Assembly (NCBI GenBank): GCA_013398275.1
Contig: VZSE01006242.1
Coordinates: 78,565-142,564, forward strand
Direction: 5' to 3'
DNA from: Promerops cafer
Taxonomy: Eukaryota > Chordata > Aves > Passeriformes > Nectariniidae
DNA: 64,000 bases
A program made the position numbers and the translations under genes. Positions 10,265 to 21,975 of the stretch are shown here, piece by piece. The notes beneath the pieces are model-generated. The model did no database searches. It was not told where the DNA came from and saw only the letters and a program-made list of their open reading frames with translations. Positions within the stretch are counted from its first letter, which is position 1; each line of letters starts with the position of its first letter.

Positions 10265-11147
10265 GGTGGTTTAATGTCAAATTGGATTATGGAATTGAAG
10301 AAGAACTCTTGCAGGGTGATCATCAGAAATATGAAAGCATAATTGGAAGTGAAAGATTGGAGTTCAATCTTGGAGGTAATTAATTATCGTTGCATAAGCA
10401 CACTGTATGTACAACTACTTCAATTGCTTTATCTAATCTGTATCATTAATATTAGAAATATTTGGGTAGGAGACAGCAAAATTGCTGTACTTAGCATAAA
10501 GTTAATGAGTTAAACTACTATTATACCTAGAAAAAAATTCTCAGTAGATGACAAATTATTGGTATTAAAGAGAGTGGGTATTTTTATAATTATTTTTATT
10601 TGCACAATGCAGCAGAGTCAAGAGGTTCATAATAGATTTTTAGAACAATAAAGAGAAAATTTAAAAATACTTCCCAGAAATCAGGTAAAGCTGCCATGTG
10701 GTTATGTGATAAATGAGGGCTGAAAGCAGAGCCATCCTGAGCCAGCAGGAAAGATTAGATTAAAACAGCTGAGATAGAAAACACTGGGAAAGTCATGGAT
10801 GGATGAAAAGGGATGAGTGAGAGTTATGTGGGAAATGAAAAGGCAGGAGTAGGATTCAGGATGAAGGGCAAAGATTCTCCTGGACTGGGCATGAGGCTCA
10901 CACAACAGCAGTGTCACCTGTCCAGGAGGAGGGGAGGATGAAGAGCTTCAGTCTGGAGCAGCTGAACAAGTGGATCCAGCTCTCTGGAGAAATATGGATG
11001 TGGTTGGGATATTTGGGTCTGTAAAGAGCCAGAGTGAAGAGATGGATTTGTGCACCAAAGCAGCTGTGCTCCCTTTCCCAGAGAACGTGGATGTGGTTTA
11101 GGATTTTGGGATGTTGGAACACCTTAACTCCAGAGTCAGGGACTTGT
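10265..11147. other. Unannotated AT-rich sequence
   Basis: Open frames are short. Nothing recognised before the CR1 copy that starts near 11148. Confidence 0.5.
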
Positions 11148-11597
11148 GAGAGTGAGTCCAGAGGAGGCACCAGGATGATCAGAGGGATGGAGCAGCTCTG
11201 CTGTGAGGAAAGGCTGGAGAATTGGGACTGCTCGGCCTGGAGAGGAGAAGGTTTCAGGGGGAGCTAATTATGGCCTGAAGGGAGCTACAAGAAAGATGGA
11301 GAGAGACTTTGGACAAGAGCAGGTAATGACAGGGAAAGAGGGAATGCCTTCAAATTGGCAGGGAGTAGGTTTGGATAAAATATTAGGAAGGAATTGTTCC
11401 CTGGGAGGGTGGGCAGGCCCTGGCACAGGGTGCCCAGAGCAGCTGTGGCTGCCCCTGATCCCTGGCAGTGCCCAAGGCCAGGCTGGACAGGGCTTGGAGC
11501 AGCTGGGACAGTGGAAGGTGTCCCTGCCCATGGCAGGGTGCTGGAAAAAAAGGATCTTTAAGGACCCTTCCACCCCAAACCACTCACGATTCTATGA
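11148..11597 (+). mobile_element. CR1 LINE, long 3' part with end (copy A of the tailed pair)
   Basis: The element begins near GAGTCCAGAGGAGGCACCAGG. It continues through GGATGGAGCAGCTCTGCTGT, AAGATGGAGAGAGACTTTGG, GGAATTGTTCCCTGGGAGGG and CAGTGCCCAAGGCCAGGCTG, and ends in CACGATTCTATGA. That is about 450 bp of the 3' region in normal order. The 190-codon plus-strand frame over it is a by-product. What follows (11598-11773) is not CR1 but recurs after the CR1 copy at 47 kb. Confidence 0.92.
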
Positions 11598-11773
11598 AGA
11601 AAAACACAAACTTCGCATTTTCAGTCCCACTCCAGAGTTTGTGGATCCCTCTGGGCTCTGCCAGAGTTGCTCACTTCCAGTTTTTCCCTCAAGGCCAGGG
11701 AATATCCATGGGCAAGCTGAAGGCTCCACAATTGTGTGCCGTTGCAACAGAGCAGCAGGAGAGGCACTGAAAT
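11598..11773 (+). repeat. Non-CR1 tail shared with the CR1 copy at 47 kb (copy A)
   Basis: Directly after the CR1 terminus GATTCTATGA comes about 175 bp beginning AGAAAAACACAAACTTCGCA and ending GGCACTGAAAT. The same segment, about 90 percent identical by eye, follows the CR1 end on the minus strand at 47081-47252. The differences are concentrated in two short patches. I do not recognise the segment as a known repeat. It may be a CR1 3' transduction, or part of a larger composite repeat. Confidence 0.8.
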
Positions 11774-14700
11774 AAATGATTTTTTAATTTGATGTGCTCA
11801 TTGTTTGAAAGCTGAGAATCGTTTTCCTCTTTATTTGGCAGTGAGCTTCTTTTTTTTTCTGGCTTTTCAGACCAAATGAATAAAGAGCTGTAACAAATAT
11901 TGAAGGCTTAGAATTCATAAAGCAGTGCATAAAAGTATCTCTCCCACTTTATAAATCATATTGTCCATTCGAAAGATTTTGCTTTAATGACTGGAAATAA
12001 ATTGGAGGCTGAGGTGTTTTTCAAGGAGCTGTGAAGAACAAAATAGCTGTGGAAAACTCTGCAGCAGTTAAATGTACCGAGAGGAGAAGAATTGATTGAG
12101 AGCCCCAAATGCACGACACCCTCCTTCAAATCAATTAAGAAATTGCTGGAAATGTCATAATTAATGACAAGTGGGAATAGTGCAGTTGCAGGGAAGGTGT
12201 TTTATGCAGATTGAATTATTCCAGGGATGCTCTTTCCTTCTGATTCCCTTCTGCAGGTGCTGTGGACGTCAGTCAGTGGGATCGATGGCAGTGCCCAGCA
12301 GCTCCAGCTGGGGATGGCTGTGGGTGCAGAGATCAAAGCCATCAAAGCTCTGAATAACACCACGGTGCGATGGGCTGTGAGCATCTGAAGCTTTGTTGAA
12401 CACACTTCTGATCTCAGGGATGGTTTTCCTGCCTGTGCAGCTCATGTGGGCATGGCAGGGGGAAGCCAAGGATAAAAACCTGTTGGGATCAGGCTTTCAC
12501 AGCTCCGCAGAGTCGCCATTCCTCACCACACGGTTTTGTTTCAGTAAATGAGCTCACACTTCCATTTCTGCAAACAATGGGGTGGCCCGAGCATCTGTGG
12601 GTGCTTCAGACAAGAGCTACTCAAGGGGGTGACATCTTCTGCCTGCTGCAGGCAGGGACTAACTCAAAACATGCCACTTCTCTCACCTTCAGTTTCCCAA
12701 CCAGGCTGCTGCTCTTGAAACCTCTCCACTGAAACAATTCCTTCTGTAATGTGTCCCCTCACCTGTTTCCATGGCAAAGAGTTCTGGCACTGTTCTGGCA
12801 CTGATTCACTGCTGTGTAATTTCCCCTGAGAGTGCTGTCCCTGCAATGTGGCAGCCTCCTCTTTGTCCTGAAGAATTCTGTTTGGATAGAGCATCCTCGG
12901 GGTTTAATTGCAGCTTGTTCTTAGGCCTGGCTCAACAGCTCTCCAGCTTTGGATTGTAGGAAAGAGGGCACCGGGGAAAGGAGACAAATCAAGGCTGTGC
13001 ATGCAAAGAGAACCCAAAAACACTCTGAAAGTAAAAGCTCTGCTTAAGGAGCTGTTTTTGGTTGTTTTTTTTTATTTCAAGGTTGTCTCAGTGCTGTCAA
13101 TAACAACTAAATTCAGGTAGGCCGCAACTTAGCCCTCATGGTCATCAAAATTAAGACACATCAAAGTAAATCTTCAATATCATTTGCTTAACAATCTTTT
13201 AGGATTTATTCCACTGTTTGTATTTCCAGTTTTTGGCTGGCTGTTTCCTTGCTGCATTAATTTAATGAGGAATTGGTGCTTTGGGAAGTAAGAAGTGTGT
13301 TGACCAAGCAGTTCTGGGATAGATTTTTGTGGAAGGAAATCCCAGGGTGAGAAGCAGATCCCCATAAAGAAGAAGAGGTTATAGAGGAAGTTAAATTGAT
13401 GATCACGATTTCACCAAGTCTGTTTGGGGCTTCCAGTGGGTTTTGCTTGGTTGTAAAACAGTTAAAGGAGACCCAGCTCAAAATACTCTAATTGAGCCTA
13501 TTAATTAACAGGAGATGATGCCCTGTAGCTTAATGGGTCATGGGAGGTGGAGCAGAGGCACAACCTGGCAGTACCCAATTAGGTCAATCAGCAGGTTTTT
13601 CATTTCCCTGTTTTGGGCAACCTTTAAAAGAGGTTGGGAATGAAGATACTTGGAATTGCTGCAATTCGGGGCAATGCAAGGAACTGGGTGCCATCAACAA
13701 AATTGTTACTGATGAGGAGGGGTTTGGCTCTTAGGATGGAGTCTGTGGAATTGCAAAGTAGGTGAGGAGAGAATTGAGGTTATGGCAGTGAGAACCACTA
13801 AACCAGGGCTGTTTGCCAAGGCCTGCCCCTGTAAGAGAGCAGGGAGAGAATTGTCTGGACTGGGAGATGTTCCTATGGATCTGCTGGAGGCTTAAACCCT
13901 GAAGCAGCCAGTTATTGCTAACCTGTCCTTGCCATACCTGAGAAAGATCCTGAACAACTGAACTGGAAAAAAAAAAAAAAATCAAAGCAAGAAAAAGCTA
14001 ATTTTAGCTCAGCCTCTGAGACCAAGGTGGGACAGAATAAACCCAGCATATTTAGAAGTGCCTGAGGCTTTTCCAGTGCATGGAGAATGCCTGATGCAGT
14101 TTGGAAATTCAGCAGATACTGCTTTCCCATTGCTGTTATCATTCCAAAGATAACCCAGCTCCTCCCTATCTCTTTCCTGATGTTAGTTCTGATAAGTGCA
14201 CATTTCTTTTTATGGCCTAAACCACTTTCAGAAGCACTGGTCTTTTAAAAATGGATATATTTTTAACCATGTAACAGAAAAGAGACAATCCCAGTGGACT
14301 GCAATGTGGGATCTGCATCTACTCCACACAGAACCAACTCAATCAATAACCAGAAAGAATGGGGAGTTTTCTGTATGTTTTTTCTGTCTTTTGCAAAGGG
14401 GGAAGAGAGAACTGTGAGTGAGGAGTAAATAACTCCTGAATTTTAACAAGATGGATTCGTTGGATGTCAGCAAAACCTGTGCCCTATGAGTTTCTTTAAA
14501 TAATACCCACTTTGGAGGAAAAAAAACTTATCAAAACACACCAAACACACAAAAACCCCTGGCCTAGTAGCCATGATTGTGTACTGTAAACAAGGATTAA
14601 CAGTTAAAACAAAGCATGAGGCAGTTGGGGTGTCCCTCAGAGCCCCATTCCTGGGAGGACTTTTCCACCATCTTCCCCATCCAAAGGTCAGTAAGGGGAT

Positions 14701-15101
14701 AAAGGGCTCACCATCTCTCTTCCCTAACCTATGTCCTTTTTCTCTCCCAAATAACAGTCAAAATTCAAAACTACCTAGAGAGTCAAGAGAGGTTTTCATC
14801 AGCTCTCAGAATTATTTTTTTGGGGGTTGGTATTTTTATTGATTAATTTGTTAAACCTCAATTCAACTCCTGCAAACGCCTAAAGTTTTGGGTACTTCCA
14901 CTTTTTGCCTTTGTAGCCAGAAGGGGGAATATCCAGAAAATCCCAATATTTGCACTAAGAGTGCAGAAGGAGCAGAAGTGGCTGCAGAGAGGAGCAAAGG
15001 GCACCTTCATCCTCTGTTCTTCATCCTCTTCCACCTCATCATATTCAGCCTCTGCCAGGCTTTGTAGCAGCCACTTCCATGGATGGCTCCATGTGGGCAA
15101 A
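11774..15101. other. Unannotated sequence
   Basis: No gene recognised. A pure A run lies near 13966-13981. Short direct repeats occur, for example TTCTGGCACTG twice near 12782-12803. A weak exon-like segment at 12257-12385 is discussed under findings. Other frames are short and unsupported. Confidence 0.5.
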
Positions 15102-15318
15102 ATCTAGGAAATCTAGGAGAAATTCCTTTGTGGAAAGGGCTATAAAACATTGGGCCAGGCTGTCCAGGGAATGGTGGAGTCACCATCCCTGGATATATTC
15201 CAAAAACATGGGGATGTGGCACTTGAGGGCATGGTTTAGTGGTGACCACAATGGCTGGACTTAAAGATCTTAAAGGTCTTGTCCAAAATTACCAATTGTG
15301 TGATTTTACAATTCCATG
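15102..15318 (+). mobile_element. CR1 LINE, 3' fragment
   Basis: The match covers AGGAGAAATTCCTTTGTGGA, TGGTGGAGTCACCATCCCTGG, GATGTGGCACTTGAGGGCATGGTTTAGTGGTG and ACTTAAAGATCTTAAAGGTCTTGTCCAA. It belongs to the CR1 type with CACCATCCCTGGAGGTGTTC, different from the GGCAGTGCCCAAGG type seen at 11 kb. The terminal ATTCTATG repeats are degraded. Confidence 0.85.
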
Positions 15319-17648
15319 AAAATATTTCAGATCTAGCATTGAAAAAAAAAAAGCAGGTTTTGCTCAAGAAAGAAGGATTGGCACAAAGTATGATTTGTTT
15401 CTGGTCACCTCCACTAATTCATGAGCCATATTTTTGGTTAGGGCAAGGGAGAAACTTTTTTTCAAGTTTATGTTGTAACTCAGCTTCTTGTTTGGCTCTT
15501 TACAACAATTAATACAACACAGAAACCTCATTTCTATTGGGCTTTCTGTGTTGGAAAGGGATTCACAGGTCTGAAATCAACACAAAAAATGCTACTTGCC
15601 ATTTTTTTCTGTTGATTTCGATAGACAGTGGATTTAACTCAGCCTTTCCCATCAAGAAACCAACTCTCCCAGTTGTTTCAGACAAAAGCAATGACCTGTT
15701 CTTAAATACAAAATCTTGTTCTGATGTCATTTCAAGGGGTAGAACAGAACGTCTGCGCTCTGCTCTGCTCTGCTTTGGGTCTGGAATGTTCCTTCTGAGT
15801 GACTCCTGTCAATTATCCCTGGCCTGTCTTGGCTGACTCACAAAATGCTGGGAAAAATACAAAAGCCCTGTGAGTAATGGTATTGATGGGAGCCCAGAGC
15901 AAATGATGATGTCTGGGAAATAAAGCCGTGCGTTCAAATCTCCTTAGAAAGTTTGGGGAAGGACACAGGAACTGGATAACTTTTATATTGTTAGAGAGGG
16001 ACATGCTCTGCTCCTGAATTTATTCCTGCAAAATAACATCTTCTCTTGGAATTGTATTGACTGGGTGGTTATTTAAATCTGTAGTATTTCAACATTTTCG
16101 GTCCTTTTTTTGTAATTATATTTTTCTTCCATCCATTGTCATTTGTTTGTGCTTGGTCAGGCTCTTCCCTTTGTTTGGATTTTATATTCTTTTCCCAAGA
16201 GAGTTGTTATATCTGGTTTTATTTTCTTGCCTATTGTTTTCCTGAGCTAATCTCCTTGTTTTCCTTCATTTTGTTGTTCTCTTTGCCATTTAGACTCATT
16301 GTGTGTGTCTTTACTTCCAAGCCTGCCTTGATCTCATTTTGCTAGGGAAGAATTGCTCCTTTTGGCTGCAGTTTGAAGCTGTATCTATTTTTGCTGGTAC
16401 TTTTTATTACCATGACAAATCCTTTTATTTAAGGGCATCTTGTTAAGACAGCACCTTGTTATTTTTGTTGCTTCTTGTCTTCAGTGGGTTTAAGGCTTCT
16501 CTGCCAGTTTTACTCATGAATTTTGTATTGTCCACTTCTAACATTAACTTGTGGAGAGCGTGCAGGCCCTTTCCCAAAGCATTGCTCCCTAATTTTTCCT
16601 CGGATGCATCTTTTTTGGCCCTGATTTCCCTGCTGCTGGAATTTTGGCCCTGCAGGGATTGAAGGTGTGTTAATTCAGCTGTTCCAAGAAAAGGGTGCAG
16701 AGTCAGCTTTCCTCTTTATATTTAATACCAATGGTTAAAGCAGCCCTTTTGCATTTTTGGGGGGCTGTTATTTGTTAAGAGGGTCCTGAACAGGTTCTCT
16801 GCTCCTGCAGTTCAGCTGGACTTTGGAGTCATTTGGACAGTTGGGATCAGACCCTTCTAGTTGGAATCAGCACATCTTTGTAACTGCAATGTCCTTAATT
16901 CTTGGAACTCTTACACATCCCATTGGACTGGTCCTAGGAATTCTGTTTCCCTGCCAATATCTCTCAATATCACAGAGAGACATGGAATTGCTTTTTTTAA
17001 AATTTCATATATATAATTTCTCTTTGGAGACGTAGCTTTTGGACTCCAAGCTGAAGTCTGTGAGTGCTCTGTCAGGAGTGAAAAGGGTTTTCTCTCACAG
17101 CTGACAGGGAAAGGGTCCATTCATGACACTCCCTTCAGAAAAAAACCATTAATTAACACTTGTCATCTGTGCCAGTCACGGGGAATTCCCACAGTGACAG
17201 GTCTTTGCACAGATTCCCATTTTGTCCTTTGACAACTGGACCGTGAATTCTAATTTTACCAGGACAGAAAATGGTATCAGTGTCTATGCCAGGTTTTGAA
17301 AGGCATCAAAATGAGCAGGGAAGTGTCTGCAGAGCACTGGGAGCACCCAGGTACTCCTCTCAGGACAAGGGGCATTGCTGTGACAAGCAGCAACTAGTCG
17401 TTAATTACAAACAGCTAATTGGCCTCAGAGGGCAAGCCTGAGGATCATAATCCAAAAAAGAAAAAGAAAACCCAAACAATTTGTTTATGGTTGGCTGCGG
17501 TGAGGGAATTAATAACTGAATGCTTGAAAGACGATAGAAAACAATACCTGACTTTCATTCTGTAAAATATTTCTAATTAATGAGTTGATAGTGGCTATGA
17601 GTATCCACTGAGTAATCCTGCACATATGAGTAGCTATAGCCTTAGTAA
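15319..17648. other. Unannotated sequence
   Basis: There is a pyrimidine-rich stretch at 16080-16350 on the plus strand, giving hydrophobic-looking but unsupported frames. No gene or repeat family recognised. Confidence 0.5.
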
Positions 17649-17755
17649 GAACCACAGAATATCCTGAGTGGGAAAGGCCCCACAAGGATCATCCAGTCCA
17701 AGTCCTGGCCCAGCATAGGACACCCCAAAAATCCCTCCCTGTGCCTGAGAGTTGT
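17649..17755 (-). mobile_element. CR1 LINE, 3' fragment of a different subfamily
   Basis: The plus strand reads ACCACAGAATATCCTGAGTG, GGAAAGGCCCCACAAGGATCATCCAGTCCAA, CTCCTGGCCCAGCATAGGACACCCCAAAA and CCCTGTGCCTGAGAG. This is the CR1 3'-end type with ATCCTGAGTTGGAAGGGACCCACAAGGATCATC, the only copy of that type in the window. Confidence 0.85.
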
Positions 17756-20135
17756 GAAATGGGAACAGTCTGGGAAGTTTTACACAGATGTGGCATGAAC
17801 AGTGACATAATTTGGAATCCAAGAAAAACACTTCCCGTTTCTGAGCAGATCAGAACGATGTAACCCCACATCTGTCGGATGTGCTTTCCTTTGACACCAC
17901 CAGTGCAAATCCCAGCAACTCCTGGGACAATTTTCCCCCGCTGGAGTTGATTCCGTTTCTCTCCTTGGTTTCAGGAGGTGCCAGTGTCCTCTCGCAGCTG
18001 AGCTTCAGCTCGTGGGGAAGTAACGACTCCAGTTGACACTCGACTTAATTATCTTTGTAGCTCCACATGCCGTGACTTCTTCCCCCAGACAGCTTGGTGA
18101 GGCCTGGATTTTGGAATGCCTCCAGCTCTTGTTTCAATCCATAATGTGCAGCTGAGCATGGGCTTTAGGATCTCTTGAAGAACAAGCGTAGCATGAAGGC
18201 TGAAATGAGGCGTGGACGTGTCTGCTAATTAGGGCAGCAGAGCAGGGAGCTGGAAACGAGCTGGGAATCAGCTGCTCTGCACCAGTGATCTCCCTCACCT
18301 GCAGAAATTCATATTTTTGGGACTCACGATGTTGGGATTTTCACTAAACAGCTGTGGGGATTGCACTAAAAAACATCGGGATTGATGTGATCTTCAGACA
18401 GGGGTCGTGAGTGTGAGGGGAGAGACCCTCAACAGAGCAGCAGAGTTCTCCTGAGGGATTCTCCTGAGGGAAGAGAGTGCAGGGGGAATCCTATCCAGAG
18501 AGGAATGGAGATGGAGCAGCAGGATGAGCAAGTTTTCTTCAAGTATAATTGTAACATGGATTTCTTCTGCATGACGTCCCAGTAACTCCCAGTATCCTCC
18601 CGGTTACTCAGGGCCTGTATCCATGTTGGATCTTTCCCACTGGTGCTCTGATTCCACACGGTGCCTTCCACACTCCTGATAAAACACTGAGTGGCTCTAC
18701 GAGGCCCCTGATGCTGAATTTGATATCCAGATATTTCCCACTTTATCAGCAAACCCAGCCCCAGCTCAGACAGCGGCACTTCCTCCCGCACGCGGCCTCG
18801 CTCTTCCTCTCTGATTATCCCCCAATTTCCAAGTTTCACCAACTTTGTCATATTCCAGCAGATAGCAACTTCCTGCTCGATATTTTAGCCTGGTGCTGAG
18901 ATTGGGGTAACATGCACACCTCGTGTTTGTCAGTCACCAGCTCAGCGCTGCCTGCCCTGATGGATGGACTTTTATCTCGCGTAATTTCCCTTATCTCAAC
19001 AGCTCTTCCTCTCCTCCTTTTCCACGAGCCTGGCTGCTGCTCTCCCATTAAAAAAGTTTATACATCAATCCAGGTGAGACGGGAATTCAGCCTGAACATC
19101 TGTGCAAGCGCTGCGTGTGCTGCTGCTCAGGGAATGGAGAAAAGTTTGGGCCTACCCAAATGAATGCTCATTCTACTAAAACAAGATTTACAGGGCTGGA
19201 AGTGCTGAACTCACCCCATAATATTCGTGGAAGGCTTTGCCTTGTCTGTCCAGCTTGGATTTGTGGGTGTGTGTGCCTGTGTTAAACTTCTTTTTGCAGC
19301 TGTTATTGCTAGTTTAGCTTTTTAAATCTGATTTTATTGTGCTGTAAAATCCTTTCTCTCTTCTGGAAGGTAATTTCACTTCCCTCTGTGTGAGGAATGT
19401 GATAAAAAAGCCTTACAACTATTAAGTAAAAAAATATCGAGAGTTTTGTTTGCCTCCAGCCTGGTTTTTTATTTTACCTCTGGAAGCTTTTGGCAATATC
19501 CGTGGCCTGGGAAGTGATGCTCATTTTGCAAAGGCAGCTTTTCAATTAAGCTGCTTTTCTTCATCAAATTCTGCTCTCGAGGACTTCCAGCATCTGCTGG
19601 CTCAGAGGAAAAGATTCTCAGTGAAAATCCTAATTTCAGAAGTACTTTCTAATCACAGCATGTAAGTTTTTATAGGATAGTTCAGATTTTCACCCCAAAC
19701 TCTGACCTGTGTTTTGAGTGATAATTAAGCTCAGTCTTAGCCTTAAAGCAATGGGGAAGAAGGAGCAAACAGAAGGGATTTATCCAAACTTCTGGCTACT
19801 CTGAGATGGAAAAATGACTCTTTTAAAACACTGGAAGCTGAAAAAGCCACAAGAATCCATGGAGGAATAGTGGGAAAATTGTCTTCCCCTCCATTGCATG
19901 TTTATTTTATGGGTACTTTCCGTGGCTGAATAAATCATAGGGACTCTTACATCCTAAATGACAGTTTTTGGCTGGCTTTAAAGTGTTCTAGTTTTTCCTA
20001 CAGGTTTTGAGGCTTCAACCTTGGGAAGTACCACAAGAGACCAGGGAAAATGGGATTAATTTGGTGAGTGGCACAAACCAAGCTCTGTAAAAAAATACTG
20101 GTGGGTTTAATTTGGACCAAATGCTGTTGTTTTAA

Positions 20136-20252
20136 AAATTATTATTATTATCATTAGTAGATTTAATTGTATTAATATATTTCCTATTTTTCATTATTAT
20201 TTTGCAATTCTTCTACTGTCATTATTATAATTATTTTCATTATTATTATTTC
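20136..20252. repeat. ATT/AAT-rich low-complexity tract
   Basis: Interrupted ATT trinucleotide runs (ATTATTATTATTATC, CATTATTATTTTG, TCATTATTATTATTTC) are separated by AT-rich spacers. Confidence 0.8.
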
Positions 20253-21030
20253 TGAGCAGAGAATCTGCTCCATTCACCAGATCAGGATTACATTCTTTGT
20301 ATGATACTTTTCCCTGCATTTTTTCATTTTCAGCTCCAAGTTTTCAAGCCAACTCCAGGTAAAATGTGGAATATTCATGAGGAATGTGATGTCAGCCACA
20401 GAGAACTGAGGTAGAGCCACATTTAAGTCAATTAAACCTTGACCTGGACAGGTAATTAATGTGTTTTTCATTGATGATAATGAAGGAAAGGTTAAAAAAT
20501 AGAAATATTGGAATACCTAAAAAAAACCCCTATTAAAAAAACGAAAACAGGAAAAAAGGAATTAAAGATTAAAATCACCACCACAACCAAGCAAATCCAA
20601 GTAATATTTCATATTTTTCATATTAAAAGCCATTTATTTCAAATTACTCACAGAAAATATTAACATGTGATTCAACTCTCCTTAAATATCCATTTGGGTT
20701 GATTATAAAAAACAAAACCCATGTATTTTCAATGTGTTTTCTGCAGCAAAAGCGTGTTTGGAACACTTGAAAATCTGTTTTTCTTTTTGTTCTGCCTCAT
20801 TTATTTGTAGTATTCAGCCAAGCTTTCAGTTGAGCACTGCAAAGTGTCAGAGGTGGTTAAAGAACATTATTGATTCCAAAAGTGCTGAAAGACAGAACAA
20901 GTTTGGGATGAAGGGATCATTTTTCTACACGGTGAAGGTTTCTCAGCCTCCAGTTTTGTTCCAGGGTGATGGGGTTGAAATGGGTTTTTAATGAGTTAAG
21001 GGAAGTGCTAAACAATAGGAGCAAAGAAGA

Positions 21031-21160
21031 GCAGATTTTATAAGATTTTGGAGTAAAAAGAGGGAGATTTTGGAAAATTTCAGAGCAAAAAGAAGCAGAT
21101 TTTATAAAATTATTCAGGGACAAAAATAATAAGAGGCAGATTTTATAAATTAATTCAGGT
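21031..21160. repeat. Degenerate tandem repeat, about 32-bp period
   Basis: Related units start at 21031 (GCAGATTTTATAAGATTTT), 21063 (GGAGATTTTGGAAAATTTC), 21095 (GCAGATTTTATAAAATTAT) and 21136 (GCAGATTTTATAAATTAAT). Most are separated by an AAAAAGA-rich linker. The spacings are about 32, 32 and 41 bp. Confidence 0.65.
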
Positions 21161-21771
21161 TTTCTTGGCTGAACACGAAAAGTTGTTGGCTTGATCTACA
21201 GGAATTACATGAAATGGTAGGAAAATCCAAGTTAAAATGGTGGAATTATTAAGGTTAGCAAAGAGTTAACGGATTTGGAAAGGAAAAATTATTTGACAGT
21301 GCTGGGTACAAAACCAAACGAGGATTTTTTCCTATTTTAGTGCTGCTTGGAAAAAACAAACAAAGGATTAAGTGGCTTTAAATTATAGGAAGGAAATAAT
21401 ACCTCAATTATTATTTGGGAATTTGGGAATCCATGAGAGGAGCTGTTGGAATCTGAAGCAACTAAAAAATTGATTTTAGTGGTGTCTGTGGTACAAAGAA
21501 GGGAAGTTTCTTGTACTTGGTGTGTTCCATATTTTAGGAATCAGCAAAAGCAGAATTGATTCAAAGATATTCGTGTGGGAAATGCCCCAGGTTTAGGTTG
21601 GAAACAGATTTGGAATCCCAGTGTCAAAAACCCACCCTTGAATTTCGAAGCAGCAAATACTCTTAGGATCCCAAAGAGTCAGGAAAGGGCTCCTTTTCCC
21701 TCATTTTCTGGTCCCATCCATCTCTTCCAGGAGCTGCCTCCACATTCTGACCCGTGATTTCCACCTGCAGC

Positions 21772-21975
21772 AGGTTTTTTTGGAATACAGCTCATGAAAG
21801 GTTGGAAAAGGGCTCTAAACCCAAGCCCAACCAGTTCGCCACCAAACCCTGTCCCCAAGGGCCACGTCCTGAACAATTCCAGGGATGGGCATTCCACCTG
21901 CTCCAACGCCTGAGCAACATTGCAGTGGAGAAATGTTTCCTGATGTTTCATCTAAACTCTCCAGCTCAATCCTGA
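21772..21975 (-). mobile_element. CR1 LINE, 3' fragment
   Basis: The plus strand shows GGTTGGAAAAGGGCTCTAAA, then AAGCCCAACCAGTTCGCCACCAAACCCTGTCCCCAAGGGCCACGTC, TTCCAGGGATGGGCATTCCACC, CCAACGCCTGAGCAACATTGCAGTGGAGAAA and TTTCCTGATGTTTCATCTAAAC. All are in reverse CR1 order. It belongs to the same type as the copies at 15 kb and 33 kb. Confidence 0.85.

Larger units (their letters stand above)
17756..21771. other. Unannotated sequence
   Basis: TTCTCCTGAGGGA is repeated twice near 18447-18472. Several CpGs occur at 18760-18810. The minus-strand frame at 18429-18851 (140 codons) has no recognisable domain. The ATT-rich tract at 20136-20252 and the degenerate tandem repeat at 21031-21160 are listed separately. 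Confidence 0.5.

Noticed and set aside
9607..10342. Overlapping frames of 129-196 codons in the GC-rich block
   Set aside because: Frames occur on both strands and overlap one another, as expected in GC-rich DNA. One crosses an N, and none looks like a known protein.
11203..11775. 190-codon plus-strand open frame as a gene
   Set aside because: It lies wholly within a CR1 3' region and its tail. The 3' region used here is the non-coding end of the element, and no reverse transcriptase or endonuclease motif is present.
15920..15945. GTTCAAATC as a tRNA T-loop
   Set aside because: No acceptor stem, D-loop or anticodon arm can be fitted around it.
18429..18851. 140-codon minus-strand frame
   Set aside because: Composition is plausible, but no family was recognised and no flanking exon signals stand out.
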